A stretch of 6,416 bases of DNA from Nitrospiraceae bacterium UBA6898 (GTDB lineage Bacteria > Nitrospirota > Thermodesulfovibrionia > Thermodesulfovibrionales > UBA6898), in NCBI GenBank assembly GCA_002448975.1, contig DKBO01000151.1:1-6416 (forward strand). Reading direction: 5' to 3'. Below, piece after piece: positions 1-4,876 of this stretch. Under the pieces are notes generated by a model, which was given only the letters and a program-made list of their open reading frames with translations, ran no database searches and had not been told where the DNA came from. Made by a program: the position numbers and the translations under genes. Position 1 is the first letter of the stretch, and every line of letters starts with the position of its first letter.

Positions 1-786
1 GAACTCGTTCATCAGGCAAGAACCATTACGGCGGGTGAAGCAGCAGAAGCACGGGAGATCTCCGGTTTTTCCGGACAGTTCAAGCAGTATGAAGGGCTTG
101 TCTGCAATATGCTGGAATATCTGCTGGGCAACGGGGGGGATATCCTCAGTCCGGTGTCCGGCAAAGCAGCGATCGCAGCGCAGCCGTCGGTGGATGCCGT
201 ACGCTTTGTACGGGATTCCATCATAGGGGGAATCGCCCCGAAAGGGGTGCTGACATACCAGGAGCCGGAATCACTTGACCTTTTCCTGCAGGGCAGAGCG
301 GTCTTTCTGCGGAGTTGGCCCTATGCCTGGGAGATAGCGAACAACCCCGCACGTTCTCAGATCGCCGGCAAGGTCGCCCTTGCAAAACTGCCCCATTTCG
401 CGGGCGGGAAAAGCTATGCGACGCTGGGAGGCTGGCAGGTCGGCATCAGCGCTTTTTCGCAGAAAAAAGAGGCGGCCGGGATATTCGCGCGGTTCCTGGG
501 AAGCGAACGAACGCAGAAGATTTTGGCGCTGCGGGCCGGCAGGGCGCCGACCAGAACCGTACTGTACACCGATGCGGAGGTGCTGGCTGCCAACCCGCAT
601 TTCTCTGACATGAAGGAGGTCTTCCTGTCGGCCTATCCGCGCCCGCGGTCACCGCTCTATCCGGCGTTGTCGAATATTCTTCAGCGCTATTTCAGCAAGG
701 CGATCTCTGACCGCAATGCGGACATCCAAAGGGAGGCGGAGGAAGCGGCCGGCGAGATCGACCGCCTCCTCTCCCTCACACCGTGA
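1..786 (+). CDS. Carbohydrate ABC transporter substrate-binding protein, 5'-truncated by the window edge
   Basis: The reading frame is open from base 1 to the TGA at 784-786, giving 261 C-terminal residues; the signal peptide and first lobe lie outside the window. It is the extracytoplasmic receptor that captures a sugar and delivers it to the two permeases encoded downstream. Visible family 1 solute-binding features are the LFLQGRAVFLRSWPYAW stretch (around bases 280-330), the TLGGWQVGIS stretch (bases 421-450), a region of the EAAGIFARFLGSERTQK type in which the last helices pack, then APTRTVLYTD and a C-terminal YPRPRSPLYPALSNILQ segment. This pattern is most like the trehalose/maltose-binding (MalE/ThuE/LpqY-like) subgroup. 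Family members are usually about 400-450 residues, so some 150 are missing. The substrate is inferred from family resemblance only. The gene is followed after 13 nt by a small ORF and then the permease genes. Confidence 0.9.
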   Translation, partial: ELVHQARTITAGEAAEAREISGFSGQFKQYEGLVCNMLEYLLGNGGDILSPVSGKAAIAAQPSVDAVRFVRDSIIGGIAPKGVLTYQEPESLDLFLQGRAVFLRSWPYAWEIANNPARSQIAGKVALAKLPHFAGGKSYATLGGWQVGISAFSQKKEAAGIFARFLGSERTQKILALRAGRAPTRTVLYTDAEVLAANPHFSDMKEVFLSAYPRPRSPLYPALSNILQRYFSKAISDRNADIQREAEEAAGEIDRLLSLTP

Positions 787-790
787 ACCT

Positions 791-797
791 GAGGTGA
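791..797 (+). promoter_or_regulatory. Shine-Dalgarno sequence ahead of a 21-codon ORF
   Basis: GAGGTGA stands just before the ATG at 800, with GAGG ending 5 nt from the start codon. It is much stronger than anything in front of the permease GTG at 862, which has only GC-rich sequence without a clear AGGAGG match. It therefore marks position 800 as a likely ribosome entry point between the binding-protein gene and the permease gene. Confidence 0.55.
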
Positions 798-799
798 AG

Positions 800-865
800 A
801 TGCAGCAGGGGCGCAGCATTCCGATCGTGAAGCGCACAGCCAGTCGGTACGGCAACGGGTTGTGA
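800..865 (+). CDS. Possible 21-residue leader ORF coupled to the permease gene
   Basis: ATG at 800 opens a 21-codon frame (MQQGRSIPIVKRTASRYGNG then Leu) that stops at the TGA at 863-865. That stop overlaps the permease GTG (862-864) in the arrangement GTGA, the usual geometry for translational coupling. It has a good Shine-Dalgarno sequence while the permease has none, so ribosomes may enter here and reinitiate at 862. The peptide is basic, has no hydrophobic segment, and I recognise no family. Another reading is that it is the true N-terminus of the permease, separated from it by a natural or sequencing frameshift: many MalF-type permeases begin with a short basic tail before the first helix. 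Coding status cannot be settled from one sequence. Confidence 0.35.
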   Translation: MQQGRSIPIVKRTASRYGNGL

Positions 866-1761
866 GACTTTCGCTGCTCACACGGGAACGGTTCTTTGCA
901 GCGGCGCTGCTCTCCCCCGGAATGCTGCTGGTCGTTATCTTTGCTTTTTATCCCATCCTCTATTCCTTCTATCTCAGCCTGCACCGTATCATCCTTGGTC
1001 TCCCGGGCCTCGGCCAGCCGTTCGTGGGGCTCCGGAACTATGCCGACCTCCTGCATGACCGCATAGCGCTTCATGCCCTGGCCAACACCCTTTTGTTCGT
1101 CTTCTCCTCAACGTTGCTGGAGGTAATGTTCGGTCTCTGCATAGCACTGGTCATGAACCGGCATTTCCGGGGCAGGGGTTTTCTGAGAGCTTCGATACTT
1201 GTTCCGTGGGCTATCCCGACGGTCGTCTCCTCGCAGATGTGGCGGTTTATCTTTCATGACAAATACGGACTCTTGAACTTCATCCTCTTCGGCTCTGACA
1301 TTTCCCGCTATCAGGCATGGCTAGCAGACCCGAGCATAGCCTTCACCGCCATCGTTACTGCCGATGTATGGAAAACATCGTCATTCGCCGCGCTGCTGAT
1401 TCTCGCCGGTCTGCAGACCATACCCGATGACCTCTATGAAGCGGCACGCATTGACGGCGCAAGTGCCTGGCAGCGGTTCAGGAAGATAACGCTCCCCCTG
1501 GTACGACCGGCCCTCCTGATCGCGCTGCTCTTCAGGACCATGGACGCATTCAGGGTCTTTGACCTGGTCTTCGTCATGACGCAGGGCGGGCCTGCAGACT
1601 CGACGAACGTGCTTCAGTTCTACGGCTACAAGAAGATCTTTGCCGAAGGCCTGATGGGGTATGGTTCGACCATTTCCGTGCTGGTCTTCCTCGTGACCTT
1701 CGTCACGGCCATAGTGTATCTGCGATTACTGGGAAAAGGCATGTTCGGGAAACCTGCATGA
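862..1761 (+). CDS. Sugar ABC transporter permease, MalF/UgpA type
   Basis: This 299-residue inner-membrane protein is one half of the sugar channel. About six hydrophobic segments can be seen near residues 11-37, 73-98, 107-130, 158-184, 213-240 and 266-290. The binding-protein-dependent permease signature (EAA loop) is EAARIDGASAWQRFRKITLP, starting at residue 193; it docks onto the ATPase. Length is normal for the short MalF-like permeases that lack the large periplasmic loop of E. coli MalF. The GTG at 862 is the only usable start in frame after the upstream TGA at 790-792. It lacks a clear ribosome binding site and overlaps the stop of a 21-codon ORF, so coupled translation is likely. 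Its own stop overlaps the next gene's start as ATGA. The substrate cannot be read from the permease; the companion binding protein suggests a trehalose/maltose-like sugar. Confidence 0.93.
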   Translation: MRLSLLTRERFFAAALLSPGMLLVVIFAFYPILYSFYLSLHRIILGLPGLGQPFVGLRNYADLLHDRIALHALANTLLFVFSSTLLEVMFGLCIALVMNRHFRGRGFLRASILVPWAIPTVVSSQMWRFIFHDKYGLLNFILFGSDISRYQAWLADPSIAFTAIVTADVWKTSSFAALLILAGLQTIPDDLYEAARIDGASAWQRFRKITLPLVRPALLIALLFRTMDAFRVFDLVFVMTQGGPADSTNVLQFYGYKKIFAEGLMGYGSTISVLVFLVTFVTAIVYLRLLGKGMFGKPA

Positions 1762-2570
1762 AAAGAATGCTCTTCTTCTCAGCAGCCTTCCTTATCGTAT
1801 GGCTGAGCCTGCTGCCGTTCCTCTGGTTTCTGGCGACTTCTCTCAAGACCGAAGTCGAGATCACGGCGATCCCTCCGGTGCTGCTCCCCTCTGCCACCCT
1901 GCATTTTTACCGGACCAGCATCGAGCAGTATGACCTGCTGCACTATGCAAAAAACAGTGTTATCGTCGCGGGGTCGACCACCTGCATCACCTTGTCCGTC
2001 TCCCTCTTCGCCGGCTATGCGCTTGCCCGTCTTCGTCTCCGCGCCAAGGGTCCTATCCTGGCTTGTCTGCTCATGGTATCCATGTTCCCGCAGATTTCCA
2101 TCGCAGGCCCTGTCTGGAGAATCCTGCAGTCCCTGGGATGGCTGAACTCTTACCAAGGGCTCATCCTGCCCTACGTGACCCTCACCCTCCCCCTCGGGGT
2201 CTGGATTACGGCAAGTTTCTTTAGAGAACTGCCGGCAGAACTGGAAGATGCCGCGCGGGTCGACGGCTGCGGACATCTGCAGACGCTCTTCAGGGTCATG
2301 CTGCCGCTGGCTGCCCCGGGCATATTCACGGCGGCCATTCTCATATTCATCTATGCATGGAATGAGTTCCTCTTCGCCCTGCTGATCATGACACAGCAGG
2401 ACTACCAGACCCTGCCCGTCGGCATTGCCCTTTTTCAGGGACAATACACGCTGCCCTGGGGTGAGATAGCTGCTGCCTCCACCATTGCAACAGTCCCCCT
2501 CGTGATCCTGGTCTTTTTTTTCCAGAAGCGGATAATCCGCGGACTGTCAGCAGGTGCGATAAAGGGATAA
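1758..2570 (+). CDS. Sugar ABC transporter permease, MalG/UgpE type
   Basis: This 270-residue protein is the second channel subunit, pairing with the MalF-type permease encoded just upstream. It shows an N-terminal helix (about residues 5-28), further hydrophobic segments near 66-90, 98-118, 135-156, 186-211 and 238-256, and an EAA loop EDAARVDGCGHLQTLFRVML starting at residue 163. The second position is Asp rather than Ala, a common variation. The C-terminal tail, QKRIIRGLSAGAIKG, is typical of MalG-type permeases and is thought to reach the ATPase dimer interface. The start codon overlaps the previous stop by 4 nt (ATGA, 1758-1761), so the two subunits are translationally coupled as expected for partners made in equal amounts. 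The family call is firm; the sugar is inferred from the operon. Confidence 0.94.
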   Translation: MKRMLFFSAAFLIVWLSLLPFLWFLATSLKTEVEITAIPPVLLPSATLHFYRTSIEQYDLLHYAKNSVIVAGSTTCITLSVSLFAGYALARLRLRAKGPILACLLMVSMFPQISIAGPVWRILQSLGWLNSYQGLILPYVTLTLPLGVWITASFFRELPAELEDAARVDGCGHLQTLFRVMLPLAAPGIFTAAILIFIYAWNEFLFALLIMTQQDYQTLPVGIALFQGQYTLPWGEIAAASTIATVPLVILVFFFQKRIIRGLSAGAIKG

Positions 2571-2572
2571 GC

Positions 2573-3646
2573 ATGGCACGGCTCAGGGTCAGAGATCTGA
2601 GAAAATCCTTCGGGGACAAGACCGTCATAGACAGCATCTCTTTCGAGGTTTCCGACGGTGAGTTTTGCATTCTCCTGGGGCCGTCGGGATGCGGAAAAAG
2701 CACGATTTTGCGACTGATCGCAGGACTTGACCAGAAGGACGGCGGGGCGATCCATATCGATGACCGTGAGGTCAGCGAACTTACGCCGGGCGAGCGCGAT
2801 GTCGCCATGGTTTTTCAGAGCTATGCGCTCTATCCGCACCTGAGCGTCTATGACAATATGGCCTTCCCGCTGGTTATGCAAAAGATGAAGAGAGAGGAGA
2901 GAGACGCTAAAGTGAGAGAAGTAGCAGCCCTGCTCGGGATAGAAGGACTTCTGCAGAGAAAACCGAAGGAGTTGTCAGGCGGGCAGAAGCAGCGTGTCGC
3001 CATCGGGCGGGCCATCGTACGAAGACCCAAGATCTTCCTTTTTGATGAGCCGTTGTCCAATCTTGACGCGAAACTACGGGCTGCAATGCGGGTGGAACTG
3101 GCCCATCTCCACCGCCAGCTCAGGACAACGACCGTTTACGTGACCCACGATCAGACAGAAGCGATGACCCTCGGACAGAAGATCGTGCTGCTAGACAGCG
3201 GTATCATACAGCAAACCGGAACCCCCGATGACCTGTATGCGCGGCCCGCAAACACCATCGTTGCAGGCCAGATAGGTGTTCCCGGGATGAATTTCCTGGA
3301 GGGGAAAATCGAAACGGCCGGCGGCGGGCTGATCTTCCGGTCGGACGCATGCACCATTCCGGTAGATCCCAGAAAAGAACTGAGGCCCTACCAGGGAAGG
3401 GAAGTGACCATGGGCATACGACCGGAAGCGCTGATCCCGGGCACGGGTGACATATCGGCAACAATAGAGTTTGTGGAACATCTCGGGTCAGAAGCCGTGC
3501 TTTACGCACGGGCAGGAAAGGCAAGGATCGTTGCAAAAGTTCCGGCTGATTTCGGCAAGGGCATTGGGGAGAAGGTCTCTTTTGCCCTCCATGACAAGGG
3601 CCTGCATTTCTTCTTCAAGGGTTCCCGGATCGAACGCGTGGACTGA
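2573..3646 (+). CDS. Sugar ABC transporter ATP-binding protein, MalK/UgpC type
   Basis: This 357-residue cytoplasmic ATPase powers sugar import. All nucleotide-binding motifs are intact: Walker A GPSGCGKST (residues 36-44), Q-loop Gln82 in VFQSYALYPH, ABC signature LSGGQKQR (134-141), Walker B IFLFDEP with catalytic Glu159, D-loop SNLDAKLR (162-169) and H-loop His192. The spacing matches E. coli MalK closely. The C-terminal part, from about residue 235, carries the MNFLEG and GIRPE (281-285) motifs of the MOI/TOBE regulatory domain found in the CUT1 subfamily. The ATG follows the permease stop after 2 nt and has an AAAGGGA ribosome binding site at 2561-2567. CUT1 ATPases are sometimes shared between transporters, but its place in this operon makes it the cognate one here. 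No clear intrinsic terminator follows directly. Confidence 0.96.
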   Translation: MARLRVRDLRKSFGDKTVIDSISFEVSDGEFCILLGPSGCGKSTILRLIAGLDQKDGGAIHIDDREVSELTPGERDVAMVFQSYALYPHLSVYDNMAFPLVMQKMKREERDAKVREVAALLGIEGLLQRKPKELSGGQKQRVAIGRAIVRRPKIFLFDEPLSNLDAKLRAAMRVELAHLHRQLRTTTVYVTHDQTEAMTLGQKIVLLDSGIIQQTGTPDDLYARPANTIVAGQIGVPGMNFLEGKIETAGGGLIFRSDACTIPVDPRKELRPYQGREVTMGIRPEALIPGTGDISATIEFVEHLGSEAVLYARAGKARIVAKVPADFGKGIGEKVSFALHDKGLHFFFKGSRIERVD

Positions 3647-3791
3647 ATTCTGCATATCGTGATGACGCGCATGCCCATGCTCCTATCGCATCTGCAGGCA
3701 CAATCTTTCCCCTGCCTAACACCTCAAAAACGAGGTCATGTTCCCCTGTGGGGCATCTCAATCTTCCATAGAAATGAGAACGTGAAGAACC

Positions 3792-3809
3792 CTGCGGCAG
3801 AAACCGCAG
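3792..3809. repeat. Six-base-pair perfect inverted repeat (hairpin)
   Basis: CTGCGG (3792-3797) and CCGCAG (3804-3809) are perfect complements around the loop CAGAAA. With four GC pairs it is the most stable of the small hairpins downstream of the ATPase gene. No T-run follows on either strand, so it may be an mRNA-stabilising 3' structure or chance. Confidence 0.4.
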
Positions 3810-4060
3810 TGCGTAATGCGTATATAACCGTTGCGGAGGAAGGATCTCCTTGGTCTCTGGTACGGGATGAAAAATATCCTTCAAAAGAAACGAATGCCCG
3901 TCGCAATGCGTCTTCTCAAGTCAACGTGAAGGCTCCTGCCGCAACGTATCCGGAGTACCACCGAATAAGATCAATAACGATTTCCCGTCGCCTTATTTTT
4001 TCTGCCTTTCCGGGCAGCGTGGTACTTGAACCTTTCTTTCCGCAACTCAGCCTTCGAACA

Positions 4061-4069
4061 TGATAGAAT
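4061..4069 (+). promoter_or_regulatory. Candidate extended -10 promoter for the MshEN-repeat gene
   Basis: TGATAGAAT fits the extended -10 form TGnTATAAT with a single mismatch in the hexamer. I see no good -35 box 17 nt upstream (the bases there are CGCAAC), which extended -10 promoters can tolerate. Initiation would fall near 4076, giving a leader of about 33 nt before the ATG at 4109. Confidence 0.4.
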
Positions 4070-4097
4070 CGTAGCATGAAGAACGGAGGGGGCTTGT

Positions 4098-4102
4098 AAG
4101 GA
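4098..4102 (+). promoter_or_regulatory. Ribosome binding site of the MshEN-repeat gene
   Basis: AAGGA ends 6 nt before the ATG at 4109 and fixes that codon as the start. A second purine-rich run, GGAGGGGG at 4085-4092, lies too far upstream for this start. Confidence 0.6.
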
Positions 4103-4108
4103 ATAATA

Positions 4109-4477
4109 ATGGAAATTTATCGTTTTGGATCTTTTCTTGTCGCAAGAGGACTTATCACACATGATGCGGTTATCAGCGCACGGTTACTCCAGAGAAAAAA
4201 TAACCGCATGCTCGGAGAACTTGCCAAGGACAGAGGGTGGCTGACATATGACGACATGATGATCATACTGAAAATGCAGGAAATGACCTGTGAGAAATTC
4301 GGTGAGATCGCGGTCAAAAAAAATTATTTGACCAGAGGCCAGGTAGATGAGCTTCTCAAAGAACAAGGCGATTCTTACCTGCATTTCGGAGAAGCTCTTG
4401 TCATGAATGGGGCGATTTCTCCTGAGACGTTAAGGGAACAATTAGAGGAATATCATAAGTCAAGAAAGAACACGTAA
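4109..4477 (+). CDS. Stand-alone protein of four MshEN-like repeats (possible c-di-GMP binder)
   Basis: This 122-residue soluble protein consists almost wholly of four tandem repeats with an exact 29-residue period. The Gly of the (L/F)G pair falls at residues 7, 36, 65 and 94; a second conserved position is Gly14, Gly43, Asn72 and Gly101; the closing position is Gln28, Gln57, Gln86 and Tyr115. Each unit reads roughly as (R/K)-(L/F)-G-x2-(L/V)2-x2-G-(L/I)2-x4-L-x3-L-x2-Q, the 24-residue MshEN motif with its 5-residue spacer. Known MshEN domains use two such motifs to bind cyclic di-GMP and usually sit at the N-terminus of type II secretion or type IV pilus ATPases (GspE, PilB, MshE). Here the length allows two domains and no partner domain. 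Motif 1 is closest to consensus, motifs 2 and 3 less so. c-di-GMP binding is inference. There is no signal peptide or membrane helix. The gene appears monocistronic, with its own promoter-like sequence. Confidence 0.85.
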   Translation: MEIYRFGSFLVARGLITHDAVISARLLQRKNNRMLGELAKDRGWLTYDDMMIILKMQEMTCEKFGEIAVKKNYLTRGQVDELLKEQGDSYLHFGEALVMNGAISPETLREQLEEYHKSRKNT

Positions 4478-4528
4478 CAAATTGCCCTGAACTAACGGGT
4501 CCTGAACACTAAATGTCTTTACCGTGAT

Positions 4529-4548
4529 TGTAAACGTAAATCTTGACT
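4529..4548 (+). repeat. Copy A of a 20-nt direct repeat, possible IS21-type end relic
   Basis: TGTAAACG, four bases, TCTTGACT. It matches 17 of 20 positions with 6250-6269 in the same orientation; the three differences lie in the central four bases. It is preceded at 4518 by TTTACCGTGA, similar to TTTACCGGTGA near 6338. IS21-family ends start with TG and often carry TTGAC-containing repeats, so a degenerate end is possible. A 17/20 match could also arise by chance in a window of this size. Confidence 0.3.
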
Positions 4549-4684
4549 TGCTACTGAGGAGTACGCCTTAATCCGCATATAGCTGATTGAAATATCGCCT
4601 GATGGCAGTTTCTGGAAGCACCTAAGATCTGTTCCTATTCATGGCAACCATTGTATCATTCGCCCCGAAACATGCATAGCGTTG

Positions 4685-4726
4685 TTCACCCAAGCTCCTA
4701 CCATTCCGCAGTTATCGGCGGGTGAA
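4685..4726. repeat. Seven-base inverted repeat with a 28-nt loop
   Basis: TTCACCC (4685-4691) and GGGTGAA (4720-4726) are exact complements. The loop contains a smaller CCG/CGG pairing (4706-4708 with 4716-4718). No T-run follows. It could be a folded RNA element, an operator-like site or chance; nothing in the context decides. Confidence 0.3.
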
Positions 4727-4832
4727 TCTCTTGCGCCTTTTATCCAGGAACTCTCACAGATGAGGCTGCACTCTACACAACGAGGTCTTCCCTGCAGGTT
4801 GTCACGTGCCATTGTTTATTTCTTTATGATAT

Positions 4833-4861
4833 TTGTCAAAGGTAACGGTTTCTTTTAAGAT
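4833..4861 (+). promoter_or_regulatory. Candidate sigma-70-type promoter for the methyltransferase-like gene
   Basis: TTGTCA (4833-4838, five of six matches to TTGACA) is separated by 17 nt from TAAGAT (4856-4861, four of six matches to TATAAT). Initiation would fall near 4868, only about 9 nt before the ATG at 4877, so the AGAGG ribosome binding site (4868-4872) would lie at the extreme 5' end of the mRNA. That makes this exact start uncertain; TATGAT at 4825-4830 is an alternative -10 but lacks a well-spaced -35. Confidence 0.4.
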
Positions 4862-4876
4862 ATATTTAGAGGTTCT

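Larger units (their letters stand above)
3647..4108. other. 462-nt intergenic stretch with several short hairpins
   Basis: No convincing gene is visible. A + strand frame from 3659 to 4063 has no ribosome binding site and a low-complexity, unfamilied translation; a - strand frame over 3615-3884 overlaps the ATPase gene and also lacks a ribosome binding site. The first part holds short inverted repeats: AGGCA/TGCCT (3696-3700 and 3713-3717), ACCTC/GAGGT (3721-3725 and 3732-3736), CCCC/GGGG (3743-3746 and 3750-3753) and CTGCGG/CCGCAG (3792-3797 and 3804-3809). None is followed by a T-run, so none is a standard intrinsic terminator. The right end carries the presumed promoter and ribosome binding site of the next gene. 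Confidence 0.6.
4478..4876. other. 399-nt intergenic stretch, no supported gene
   Basis: Stops are frequent in all frames, and no frame has both a ribosome binding site and recognisable protein. Visible structure: a TGTAAACG-n4-TCTTGACT motif at 4529-4548 that recurs downstream of the next gene; a 7-bp inverted repeat, TTCACCC/GGGTGAA, at 4685-4691 and 4720-4726; and the promoter-like elements of the next gene from 4833. No clear intrinsic terminator for the upstream gene was found. The stretch may be the relic of an inserted element. Confidence 0.6.

Noticed and set aside
1779..2444. Long - strand open frame opposite the second permease
   Set aside because: It is antisense to a well-supported permease gene, and its charged, low-complexity translation is typical of the shadow frame of GC-rich coding sequence.
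3615..3884. 89-codon open frame on the - strand
   Set aside because: It begins at TTG with no ribosome binding site and overlaps the end of the ATPase gene. A YGRLRCP-like stretch briefly suggested a zinc-binding fragment, but no partner ligands or family pattern support it.
4015..4045. Possible sigma-54 promoter (TGGTAC near 4020)
   Set aside because: The bases at the expected -12 position are not GC, so the -24/-12 pattern fails.
3659..4063. 134-codon open frame on the + strand after the ATPase gene
   Set aside because: It has no ribosome binding site, its translation lacks any recognisable domain or hydrophobic pattern, and it runs through hairpins and into the promoter of the next gene.
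4076..4099. Seven-codon ORF MKNGGGL just upstream of the MshEN-repeat gene
   Set aside because: Its ATG coincides with the predicted transcription start and it has no ribosome binding site; such short frames are common by chance.
4760..4858. 32-codon ORF (ATG at 4760) with a short hydrophobic C-terminal part
   Set aside because: The nearest purine run (AGGA at 4746-4749) is about 10 nt away, which is long, and the frame ends inside the presumed promoter of the next gene. It most likely arises by chance.
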